Shown: piece after piece, positions 54,890-62,953 of the stretch
Numbering within the stretch: the stretch's first letter is position 1
Layout of the letters: each line of letters opens with the position of its first letter
From: Mariniradius saccharolyticus AK6
Lineage (GTDB): Bacteria > Bacteroidota > Bacteroidia > Cytophagales > Cyclobacteriaceae
Reading direction: 5' to 3'
Assembly (NCBI RefSeq): GCF_000330725.2
Contig: NZ_AMZY02000003.1
Location: 62,001 to 126,000 of the forward strand
DNA: 64,000 bases
The notes under the pieces: model-generated
Databases searched by the model: none
Told to the model about the DNA's origin: nothing
The model's input: only the letters and a program-made list of their open reading frames with translations
Made by a program: the position numbers and the translations under genes

Positions 54890-55621
54890 ATGAAGCTCCA
54901 ATTTATAGCCGTCAGTTTCGTACTATTTGTTTCCATAACTTCGGAATCAATGGCTCAAGGTGACTTTCAGACTTGGCTCACCTACAATAACCAAACACGG
55001 CTTTCCCAAAAATGGGGCTACACCTTTGACTTGAATTATCGGACGAGGGGATTTTTTCCATTCCAGTCAAACCTGGCGGCTGCGCGGGGAGGACTTATTT
55101 ATTTTTTAAATGAAGAATGGAGGTTTTCCGGAGGCTATGCCTGGTTTGGGACCTATGTCAGGCGAATTGACAATGAATGGTTTCACGAGCATAGACTCTG
55201 GCAACAGGTACTCTGGCAAAAAAGAAACTCGCGGTATATATTCTCCAATAGGATTAGGTTAGAAGAACGATTTCGAGAGTTTGAGGATTTCTTCCGAAAA
55301 AGTGCGCAAGGCTCATTTTTTACAATGCGATATAGGTACATGTTCCAAGCGCAGGGGCTTGTCATTCCTTCAGCAAAGCCGAATGGTTTCCAATTGAGTT
55401 GGCAGGCGGCGAATGAGATCATGTTCCAAACAGGGGACTTGACAGGAGGAAGGGCTTTCAACCAAAACCGTACCTTGGCTGGATTGATCTTGTCACCCAA
55501 CCGTCAAATTGATTTGGCAATTCTTTATCAGTATATTTTCCAATACCAGCCTGCCATCTCAGAAATCGAGGAAATTCAGTCGGTGAGATTGACATTTTTG
55601 CATCAATTGGACTTCAGGTAA
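54890..55621 (+). CDS. DUF2490 outer-membrane barrel-like protein
   Basis: The 243-residue protein has a signal peptide (FIAVSFVLFVSITSESMAQ) and then the DUF2490 pattern: DFQTWLTYNNQTRLSQKWGY, RGGLIYFLNEEWRFSGGYAW, NEWFHEHRLWQQVLWQKR, YIFSNRIRLEERF, MRYRYMFQ and a C-terminal strand ending LTFLHQLDFR. Families of this type form predicted outer-membrane barrels of unknown transport function. It stands alone with its own promoter, divergent from the ECF sigma operon; any link with that operon is speculative. Confidence 0.85.
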   Translation: MKLQFIAVSFVLFVSITSESMAQGDFQTWLTYNNQTRLSQKWGYTFDLNYRTRGFFPFQSNLAAARGGLIYFLNEEWRFSGGYAWFGTYVRRIDNEWFHEHRLWQQVLWQKRNSRYIFSNRIRLEERFREFEDFFRKSAQGSFFTMRYRYMFQAQGLVIPSAKPNGFQLSWQAANEIMFQTGDLTGGRAFNQNRTLAGLILSPNRQIDLAILYQYIFQYQPAISEIEEIQSVRLTFLHQLDFR

Positions 55622-55755
55622 GCTCAAAAAGAACCGTTTAACAATTCCGTTTTTTTGGTTTTCGGGGAAAATGATGTGTAACTTCCCATAATGTTCTATG
55701 CTGGTTTTCATAGGTAAAATCAGTTGTTCGGCGATAGTTTTTCAAGCTTCATATT

Positions 55756-57477
55756 ATGGTTGGTAAAATTTCGTTCAGGAAATATCCGAAAATGGTTGGA
55801 ATTGCCTCTTGGCTGAAAAAAAAGGTGATCGTGATTAAAGCGATTTGCTTGGTTTTTTATGCCTTAAATGCCGGTGGTCAAACGACGTCAACAGAACCAA
55901 CTTCCGAGGAACTTGCCGAGAGTGAGTTGAATGGGTATCCAGTCACCGGGGTGTTGGGAGATACGATTTTCTACGTATTTACGAGGACAGGAGCCACCCA
56001 ACCGAAAGAAAGGGCCCGCCTAATCAGTGAGAGGATACGGACACTGTTTGAATCGGATTTCTTCAATAAGGATTCCGTCATATTGAACGCAGATGAAGGC
56101 GCATTTGACATTGTATATCAGGACAAGATCATCGTCCATCTCACTGAGAAGGAAGCGAAATTTCAGGAGAAGGAATTAGAGAGTTTTGCGCTGGAAACAC
56201 GTAATGCGATAGCCGCGTCCATCGCCGATGCGAGAGATACGTTTTCGCTCAAAAGAGTGCTTACGCGGATTGCCTATGGCGTTTTGGGATTGTTGACGCT
56301 TAGCGTAGTTGTTTGGCTCGTTGGAAGAGGATTCAGAAAACTGCTGGCCTACATTGAGGCGAAGAAGGAAAAGCTGCTCAAGAACCTTACCTACAAGGAT
56401 TATACTTTTCTGACCGCAGAACAGGAGATGCGTGGAATAGTCTTTCTGCTCAACGCTCTGAAATGGCTTGTCATCATCGTCATAGTCTACTTTGCCCTTT
56501 CATTGATTTTCAGCATTTTTCCTTTGACAAGGTCCTGGGCAAATCTGCTGCTGGACTATGTACGCAAGCCGGTGCTTTCCATTTTGATCGCGGTAAAGGA
56601 TTTTTTGCCAAACCTTTTCACGATCATCGTGATTGCGTTGGTCATGCGGTATTTTATCAAGTTCATCAAATATATTTTCAAGGAGATTGATGCTGAAAAA
56701 CTCAAAATCCCTGATTTTCACGCCGATTGGGCGATGCCGACCTATGGAATCGTCAGGGCGCTGCTCTATGCATTTACGATCGTATTGATTTTTCCCTACC
56801 TACCGGGATCCGATTCGAATGTCTTTCGTGGAGTTTCGGTTTTTATAGGCTTGCTGATTTCCCTGGGGTCTTCTTCTGCGATTTCAAACATGGTGGCGGG
56901 ATTGGTGATCACCTATATGCGGCCTTTCAAGATTGGCGACAGGATCAAGATCGGGGAAATTTCAGGGACGGTGATCGAAAAAACACTTTTGGTAACGCGC
57001 CTTCAGACGATAAAAAACGAGGAAATCACCATACCCAATTCAACCTTGCTGAGCAGCAATACCATGAATTATTCGGCGATGGCCCAAAAGGAGGGATTGC
57101 TAATACACACCACCGTCACCATTGGCTATGACGTTCCTTGGCGAATCATGCACCAAACACTCATTGCGGCTGCCAAAAAAACAGAAGGTATAAAACCGAC
57201 CCCCGAACCTTTTGTACTCCAGACAGCGTTGGAGGATTTTTATGTGGCCTACCAAATCAACGCCTATACCAATGACGCGAGAAAAATGGTGCTCATACTT
57301 TCCGAACTCCATCAGAATATCCAAGATGAATGCAATGCCAGAGGAATCGAAATCATGTCTCCGCATTATCGCGCGATGCGGGATGGGAACAACACGACCA
57401 TTCCCACGGATTACCTCGACCAGGATTACAAGGCTCCGGCATTTCAAGTGCAGGTAAAAAAGGATCCCGAACCTTAA
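55756..57477 (+). CDS. Mechanosensitive ion channel (MscS family)
   Basis: The 573-residue protein has an N-terminal export signal or first helix, a periplasmic region of about 130 residues and several transmembrane helices (about 173-195, 235-258, 275-300, 325-345). The MscS pore helix and beta domain follow: VSVFIGLLISLGSSSAISNM, VAGLVITYMRPFKIGDRIKI, GEISGTVIEKTLLVTRLQT, then a C-terminal alpha/beta domain with TVTIGYDVPW. It opens under membrane tension to release solutes on osmotic downshock. It is a larger MscS variant with an extra N-terminal domain, common in Bacteroidota. The start may be the second Met (55792). The gene is single. Confidence 0.93.
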   Translation: MVGKISFRKYPKMVGIASWLKKKVIVIKAICLVFYALNAGGQTTSTEPTSEELAESELNGYPVTGVLGDTIFYVFTRTGATQPKERARLISERIRTLFESDFFNKDSVILNADEGAFDIVYQDKIIVHLTEKEAKFQEKELESFALETRNAIAASIADARDTFSLKRVLTRIAYGVLGLLTLSVVVWLVGRGFRKLLAYIEAKKEKLLKNLTYKDYTFLTAEQEMRGIVFLLNALKWLVIIVIVYFALSLIFSIFPLTRSWANLLLDYVRKPVLSILIAVKDFLPNLFTIIVIALVMRYFIKFIKYIFKEIDAEKLKIPDFHADWAMPTYGIVRALLYAFTIVLIFPYLPGSDSNVFRGVSVFIGLLISLGSSSAISNMVAGLVITYMRPFKIGDRIKIGEISGTVIEKTLLVTRLQTIKNEEITIPNSTLLSSNTMNYSAMAQKEGLLIHTTVTIGYDVPWRIMHQTLIAAAKKTEGIKPTPEPFVLQTALEDFYVAYQINAYTNDARKMVLILSELHQNIQDECNARGIEIMSPHYRAMRDGNNTTIPTDYLDQDYKAPAFQVQVKKDPEP

Positions 57478-57715
57478 TTTTCAATAATCTTATTTCCCCG
57501 ATTTGCATTTTCTGACATTTTGAGAAGCAGAAATTTTGGGTGCTTTTTTTGGTGTTTCCTAATTTTAATCCATTGAAAGTCAATCAATCCACTTTGGATT
57601 TTGATGAGGTATTGGTTGATGTGTGGTAGATAATCAGGTGGCTTCCTGGTTTGTCTTTTATGGAAGCTTAGGTATCAAAAATTATCCGAATTTTCTCAAT
57701 TAATTCCTTCTAGAC

Positions 57716-58840
57716 ATGGAGACGCAAAATCCGTCAAAGCCAATCGTAGGCTTCAGTACCATCCGGCCAACTTTTGACCAAAAGCCGCAGGAAACAGCCT
57801 TGTTTGCCGAACTCAGGGAGAAAGTCGAAGCAGAAATCGCCCGTATCCCAAAGCTTGAGTGGCAACTCTACCTCAAAGCCATCCTGTTCCCGGTGGTCTA
57901 TTTTGGAATCTACTTTTTTGCACTTTCGGTTTCTTCATATTGGCAGTTTTTAGGTTTGTATGCCATTCTTGGATGGATGGTGGTATTGATTTTTCTCAAC
58001 CTACTGCATGAATCTGCCCATGACAATGTCTTCCCTTGGAAGTGGATGAACAATTTGTATCTCCATTTTTTTGACCTCATCGGGGCAAATAGCTACCTGT
58101 GGAAGTTGCGTCATGTCGTGTTTCACCACAATTTCCCCAATGTCATGGGCTGGGATCCAGATATCGAAAAGTCTGACTTCCTCAAAGTCCATCCTGAAGA
58201 CCAGCAAAAACGCATCAAAAAGAACAAGACTTGGATTTTTTTCCTTTACCCATTTTTCCTGCTCAATTGGTTCCTTTTCCGTGATTTCAAGGATTTTTTT
58301 AACAGATCGACGATTGTCCGCAAACTTGGCCCAATCCCAACCAAGGAATATTTAAAGCTTTTCCTTTTCAAATTTGCATTTATTGGGTATATGGTTTTGA
58401 TTCCAAAATGGCTGACCGACTTTTCTTTGGGACAGATTTCGTTGGCGCTATTGGTGTTTTTTTTAGTTGCCGGAACCCACGCACTTGTCGTGCTGTTGCC
58501 GCCTCACGTCAATACCAAAAATGATTTTGCCACAACCAACTCAAACGGAAAGCTTCCGTACAGTTGGTTTGTACATCAGTTGGCGACCACCAATGATGTC
58601 GATGGCCGCAATTGGTATTTCAAGTTTGTCATGGGTAATTTCAATTGCCACATTGCCCACCACCTTTTTCCCAAGATCAGTTACCTCTACGCCGATAAGC
58701 TGACGGATATCATTCGGGATTTTTGTAGGGAAAAAAACCTACCCTACAAGTCAATTTCGCTTGGTTCTGCATTGTGGGAACATTTTGTGCTGATCAAGAA
58801 CAACGGGAAGCTGGTGGATATTTGGGACGAAGATATGTAG
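57716..58840 (+). CDS. Membrane fatty-acid desaturase
   Basis: The 374-residue membrane protein has two pairs of hydrophobic helices (about 47-95 and 205-265) and the three histidine clusters of a di-iron desaturase: HESAHD, HVVFHHNFPN and HIAHHLFP. It introduces a double bond into fatty acyl chains of membrane lipids using O2 and an electron donor. The spacing and the HIAHHLFP box resemble acyl-lipid front-end (delta-6/delta-5 type) desaturases, but the fused cytochrome b5 domain of some of these is absent. A role in membrane fluidity control is likely. The gene stands alone; the 238-bp upstream gap shows no clear element. Confidence 0.92.
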   Translation: METQNPSKPIVGFSTIRPTFDQKPQETALFAELREKVEAEIARIPKLEWQLYLKAILFPVVYFGIYFFALSVSSYWQFLGLYAILGWMVVLIFLNLLHESAHDNVFPWKWMNNLYLHFFDLIGANSYLWKLRHVVFHHNFPNVMGWDPDIEKSDFLKVHPEDQQKRIKKNKTWIFFLYPFFLLNWFLFRDFKDFFNRSTIVRKLGPIPTKEYLKLFLFKFAFIGYMVLIPKWLTDFSLGQISLALLVFFLVAGTHALVVLLPPHVNTKNDFATTNSNGKLPYSWFVHQLATTNDVDGRNWYFKFVMGNFNCHIAHHLFPKISYLYADKLTDIIRDFCREKNLPYKSISLGSALWEHFVLIKNNGKLVDIWDEDM

Positions 58841-59046
58841 GTAAAAAGGCGATCTTTACGAGTGAAAATCGGATTTGGGAAAGCCGTTTTTTGGTTGAAA
58901 TTCAAAAGTTGCCCAATTTATTTCCCAGGTTAGGCGGGTTCCAGACATCTCATTTCATCAAATAATTTTTTTCATTCTCCATTTTTCCTTGCCCAGTTCA
59001 TTAAATTCGGAATCTTGACGGATGAATTTCCGAAACATATTTCGTT

Positions 59047-60216
59047 ATGCCAATTGATACCAATCGATACCAAGACGCCATCATTGATTTGGCAAGACAA
59101 CTTATTCGTATCCAAAGCTATTCCAGCCAAGAGGGGCCGATTATCAGGTTTCTCGAGCAAAAAATGATTGAACTGGGCTTTGATAGCGTGAAGCTTGACG
59201 CGATGGGAAACCTGGTGGGAACAATGGGAGAAGGCTCAAAATCCATTCTTTTTGACGCACATGTGGATACGGTCGAGGTCCCGGATGAGAAGGATTGGGA
59301 ATATCCTCCCTTCGAAGGAATCGTCGCGAATGGACGGTTGCACGGCCGGGGGGCAGTCGATATGAAGTCTTCGGTTGCGGCTTCCCTATATGCAGCTGTC
59401 GCAGCCAAGCATGCAGGTAAACTTGAGGGTAAGAAAGTCATGGTTTCCTGTACGGTCAACGAGGAAGATTGTGATGGGGAAAACCTCAAATTCCTTTTCA
59501 ATTCGTTGGGAATACAGCCAGATTTTGTGGTCATCTGTGAGCCGTCTGGCAATCAAATTGCCTTGGGACACAAGGGAAAGGCGCAGGTCAAGATCCGCAC
59601 CGAGGGAAAGTCCGCTCACGGTTCCGCCCCTGAAAAGGGCGTCAATGCGGTCTATGAAATGGCGGAAATCATCCAGAAGGTGGAATCCAAGAACTTTGCG
59701 CTAGCTAAGCTCGAAAAGGATGGTTTCAAGCCAACCTTGGTACTTTCCCGGATAAGTTCCGAAGCTGCTTCCCTCAACGCCGTGCCGTTTTCCTGTGAGA
59801 TTTACCTCGATCGAAGGACGGTGCCGGGAGAAACAGAAGCGATGATTCGGGAGGAAATGGATACCCTGGTATCGGGGAAAAACGCTTCATGGGAACCCGG
59901 CGTACTGAAACGGAAAAGTTGGACTGGCACCGATATCCACTATGTGCCGATACATCCCGCTTGGAAAATAGCAGAGGATGCCTACTTGACGGTAAAATGT
60001 GTGGAGGCATTCCGTGATACTTTCGGGCAAAATCCCGCGCGGTTTGAGTTTTGGGATTTCAGCACCAATGCAGTCACGCCAGTGACCATGGGTATACCTA
60101 CTATTGGTTTTGGGCCGGGTGACTACAAAATGGCGCATATGCGGGACGAATCCATCGAGGTTTCCCAAATCCAGGAAGCTTGTGCTTTTTATGCTAATTT
60201 GATTGCACTGATATAA
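59047..60216 (+). CDS. M20-family metallohydrolase (YgeY-like)
   Basis: The 389-residue cytosolic enzyme shows M20 metal sites: FDAHVDTVEVPD (His, Asp), GRGAVDMKSSVAAS (bridging Asp), NEEDCDG (Glu catalytic and metal) and ICEPSG. A dimerisation domain begins near GHKGKAQVKIRTEGKSAHGS, and a C-terminal His is in YKMAHMRDE. The sequence resembles YgeY, the M20 hydrolase linked to selenium-dependent and purine/carbamoyl pathways in enterobacteria; its substrate is not settled, and acetylornithine- or ArgE-type activity is an alternative. It is followed after 10 bp by a GNAT gene, probably one transcript. Confidence 0.9.
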   Translation: MPIDTNRYQDAIIDLARQLIRIQSYSSQEGPIIRFLEQKMIELGFDSVKLDAMGNLVGTMGEGSKSILFDAHVDTVEVPDEKDWEYPPFEGIVANGRLHGRGAVDMKSSVAASLYAAVAAKHAGKLEGKKVMVSCTVNEEDCDGENLKFLFNSLGIQPDFVVICEPSGNQIALGHKGKAQVKIRTEGKSAHGSAPEKGVNAVYEMAEIIQKVESKNFALAKLEKDGFKPTLVLSRISSEAASLNAVPFSCEIYLDRRTVPGETEAMIREEMDTLVSGKNASWEPGVLKRKSWTGTDIHYVPIHPAWKIAEDAYLTVKCVEAFRDTFGQNPARFEFWDFSTNAVTPVTMGIPTIGFGPGDYKMAHMRDESIEVSQIQEACAFYANLIALI

Positions 60217-60226
60217 ATTTTCCGAG

Positions 60227-60679
60227 ATGAAAATCAAGTATTTTAAAACGGACGCCGAAAATCCACAATTCCAGGAATTGGTCAAGTTGCTGGATGCCGG
60301 ATTGGCTGTGACGGATGGGGAGGACCATGCTTTTTATGACCAGTTCAACAAATTGGATGGGATCAAATATGTGATCCTGGCCAAAATAGGGGAGGAAGCC
60401 GTGGGCTGTGGGGCAATCAAACGGTTTGATGATGGCAGTATGGAGGTGAAGCGGATGTTTGTGTTGACCACGCATCGAGGAAAAGGAATTGCAAAAGGGA
60501 TTTTGCGGGAATTGGAGAATTGGGCGTTGGAACTTGGTTTCAAACGTTGTGTACTGGAGACCGGCAAAAGGCAAACCGAAGCGATTGCGTTGTATTTCAG
60601 TTCTGGCTATCGTGTTATTCCCAACTACGGGCAATACATCGGCATGGACAACAGTGTTTGTTTTGAAAAGCAACTCTGA
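60227..60679 (+). CDS. GNAT family N-acetyltransferase
   Basis: The 150-residue protein has the GNAT acetyl-CoA site motif VLTTHRGKGIAKGILRELEN (Gly-Lys-Gly-Ile-Ala), preceded by GCGAIKRFDDGSMEVKRM and followed by CVLETGKRQTEAIALYFSSG, where the Tyr and Ser near YFSSGY are typical. It transfers acetyl to an unknown amine. Its substrate could be related to the upstream M20 hydrolase, since the two are only 10 bp apart. The start matches the family. Confidence 0.93.
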   Translation: MKIKYFKTDAENPQFQELVKLLDAGLAVTDGEDHAFYDQFNKLDGIKYVILAKIGEEAVGCGAIKRFDDGSMEVKRMFVLTTHRGKGIAKGILRELENWALELGFKRCVLETGKRQTEAIALYFSSGYRVIPNYGQYIGMDNSVCFEKQL

Positions 60680-60731
60680 AACATTTGAATTACCAGCCAG
60701 AAACCTGAAGCCTGGTTAGCTCTTTTTTGAG

Positions 60732-60739
60732 TAGTTTTG
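60732..60739 (+). promoter_or_regulatory. -7 element for the barrel-protein gene
   Basis: TAGTTTTG matches TAnnTTTG, 48 bp before the ATG at 60788. No clear -33 partner is seen. Confidence 0.45.
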
Positions 60740-60787
60740 TACCCAATTATTTGAATTGATTACCGATATTTAGAAAAACTCATTTTT

Positions 60788-61333
60788 ATGAACAGGTCTT
60801 TTTTGCTACTCGGATTGCTGATGGTGCTCGGATTGAAAGCAAACGCACAATTCGGAATCAGGGCTGGATTCCAATCCGCGCAGACCAACAACGATGGAAA
60901 TCAAATCCAAGGATCCTTGCCCGGATGGTACGTTGGGGCATTTACCGAAGATAAATTGGGCGTTACAGGGACCCTCCATTGGCATTCCGGATTGGAGTAC
61001 CTGCAGGCAGGACATAGACAGGATGATTTGAATTTTAGGAAAATCAACTATTTGGCGGTTCCCTTGGGTTTGAAAATCTCGATTTTGAAATTGGCCTTTT
61101 TACAAGGCGGTATTTCTCCAAGTTTTAAGGTCGGTGAGAAATATGAGGTTGCCGGGGCGAATGCCCTTACGCAATCCAATAAGACCTCTGTTTTTGATTT
61201 GCCGTTTCACGTGGGTGCAGGGATCAAAGTGTTGATTTTTGACATAGAAGCCCGCTACAATCATGGCCTTATCAACGTGAACGGCGGGAATCGAAACCGC
61301 TATCTACAATTGGGTGCAGCCCTGCGTTTTTGA
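60788..61333 (+). CDS. PorT-like outer-membrane beta-barrel protein
   Basis: The 181-residue precursor has a signal peptide (FLLLGLLMVLGLKANAQ) and a small barrel of about 160 residues with strands such as FGIRAGFQSAQT, WYVGAFTEDKL, HWHSGLEYLQAG, INYLAVPLGLKISI, GAGIKVLIFDIEARYNHGLI and the terminal YLQLGAALRF with final Phe. This is the outer_membrane_beta-barrel (PorT/OmpW-like) type. Function is unknown; such proteins are common Bacteroidota envelope components. It is convergent with the beta-CASP gene, 9 bp apart. Confidence 0.85.
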   Translation: MNRSFLLLGLLMVLGLKANAQFGIRAGFQSAQTNNDGNQIQGSLPGWYVGAFTEDKLGVTGTLHWHSGLEYLQAGHRQDDLNFRKINYLAVPLGLKISILKLAFLQGGISPSFKVGEKYEVAGANALTQSNKTSVFDLPFHVGAGIKVLIFDIEARYNHGLINVNGGNRNRYLQLGAALRF

Positions 61334-61342
61334 CGATCCAAC

Positions 61343-62746
61343 TCAAATTCCATCAAACAATACAAAGCTTTCCAAATAGTCGGGAATAATTGGGTGCCAA
61401 TCCAGCTCGTGCTTGAGCTTGAAAGCCAGCACTTCTGAGGCATTTTTTTCCCCGTGGACCAAGAAAGTAATCTTCGGCCTAGAGGTGAATCCTGCAGCCC
61501 ATTCCATCAGTTCGTCTTGGTCAGCGTGTGCGGAGAGACCTTCGATATAGTAGGTTTTTGCCTTTACGGGGACTTCCACTCCGTACATACGGGATGTGGC
61601 TTCACCGTCCAGTATTCTTCTTCCCCTTGTCCCTTCAGCCTGATAGCCCACGAAGATGATGCTGTCGTGCTCGTTGGGGAGGCGATGATACAAATGGTGC
61701 AAAATCCTTCCGCCGGTCGCCATGCCGCTCGCGGAAATGATGATGGCGTTGCTGCGGATTTCGTTGAGCGAAATTGAAGCTTCCTGTGTTTGATAATAAT
61801 GCAGGTTGGGGTGATGAAAGGGATTATGCTCTTCCTCTTCTTCGAAAAGTGGTCCCAAGCGATGGTAAGACATGAACTGCTTATACAACTTTGTCACGTC
61901 GATCGCCATCGGACTGTCCACGTAGATCGGCACGTTTGGAATTTTGCCTTTGTGCAGCAGCAAATGCAAGTAAAAGAGAATCATCTGTGTCCGGCCCACG
62001 GCAAATGCAGGTATCACTGCCACGCCACCGTTACGCAAGGTCTCACGAATTGCCCTTCCCAATTCATCCTCAGGGTGAAGCGTGGGTTGCTTCCGGTCGC
62101 CATAGGTGGACTCCATCAGGAGGATATCCGCAAAGGGTATTCTCGCTGGCGGATTGAATATAGGATCTTGGAATCTCCCCAGATCCCCCGAAAAGACAAT
62201 CTTTTTTTCCTGGTTTTTGCCTTTGACCTTAATTTTCAATATCGCCGCACCGAGAATATGTCCCGCATTGAAAAAGGTGAACGTGACGCCGTTTACAAGT
62301 TGGGTTGGGGTTTCCATCTCCACAGGTTCGAGCAGGTTAAAAACCTTCTCTGCATCTCCGACTGTGTACAATGGTTGCGGCTTTGCATGTCGGGAATAGC
62401 CTTTGCGCTGGGCGTATTCGGCTTCTTCCTCCTGTAGCTTGGCGCTGTCCTTGAGCAATATTTTGGTGAGGTCCAAAGTTGGGTAGGTGCAGTAGATCCT
62501 TCCTGAAAAACCCTCTTTCACCAATTTTGGCAAATAACCGGTGTGGTCAATATGCGCATGCGTCAAAATAACTGCATGTATCTCAGCGGGATCGATCGGG
62601 AATTCATCCCAGTTTCTCAACCTCAGTTCCTTAAGACCCTGGAACAGGCCGCAATCCACAAGGAATTTTTGATGGTCGATTTCCAAAAGATACCTTGAGC
62701 CTGTGACGGATTTAGCACCGCCCAAAAATTTAATTTGTACTTGCAT
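61343..62746 (-). CDS. Beta-CASP metallo-beta-lactamase RNase (Cft2/YSH1-type)
   Basis: The 467-residue cytosolic protein has metal-binding motifs of the MBL fold (THAHIDHTGYLP, HILGAAI, FSGDLGRF) with a beta-CASP insertion (LLMESTYGDR, MILFYLHLLL, ISASGMATGGRILHH) and the C-terminal AHADQDEL and FLVHGEKNAS motifs. This is the RNA-metabolising Cft2-like branch, expected to be an endo- or exoribonuclease in RNA processing or decay. It lacks N-terminal KH domains found in some archaeal relatives. It is monocistronic on the minus strand; the terminator at 62804-62838 ends the next gene upstream, so this one needs its own promoter in the 58-bp gap. Confidence 0.93.
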   Translation of the reverse strand: MQVQIKFLGGAKSVTGSRYLLEIDHQKFLVDCGLFQGLKELRLRNWDEFPIDPAEIHAVILTHAHIDHTGYLPKLVKEGFSGRIYCTYPTLDLTKILLKDSAKLQEEEAEYAQRKGYSRHAKPQPLYTVGDAEKVFNLLEPVEMETPTQLVNGVTFTFFNAGHILGAAILKIKVKGKNQEKKIVFSGDLGRFQDPIFNPPARIPFADILLMESTYGDRKQPTLHPEDELGRAIRETLRNGGVAVIPAFAVGRTQMILFYLHLLLHKGKIPNVPIYVDSPMAIDVTKLYKQFMSYHRLGPLFEEEEEHNPFHHPNLHYYQTQEASISLNEIRSNAIIISASGMATGGRILHHLYHRLPNEHDSIIFVGYQAEGTRGRRILDGEATSRMYGVEVPVKAKTYYIEGLSAHADQDELMEWAAGFTSRPKITFLVHGEKNASEVLAFKLKHELDWHPIIPDYLESFVLFDGI

Positions 62747-62803
62747 TGGTTTTTGGGTTATATGCTAAAGATAGGGCATATCCGAAACGATTCCTTGCCG
62801 CAC

Positions 62804-62838
62804 ACAAAAAAAGCAGGACGCTTCTATGCGCCCTGCTT
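62804..62838 (-). terminator. Terminator of the membrane protein gene at the window end
   Basis: AAGCAGG (62811-62817) pairs with CCTGCTT (62832-62838), then one A-C mismatch and three more pairs (CGC/GCG) around a 6-nt loop; on the minus strand TTTTTTTGTG follows. It is about 115 bp past the stop codon. Confidence 0.8.
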
Positions 62839-62953
62839 GGTGGTTAGTGGTTGCTGTGTTTAAGTTATTTGGTAATCAATTGGTTCTACTTTCAGTACCT
62901 ATCGGAACTGATTGTCAGGGGGCTTCTTGTTGGACATTGTCGCGACCCAAAGT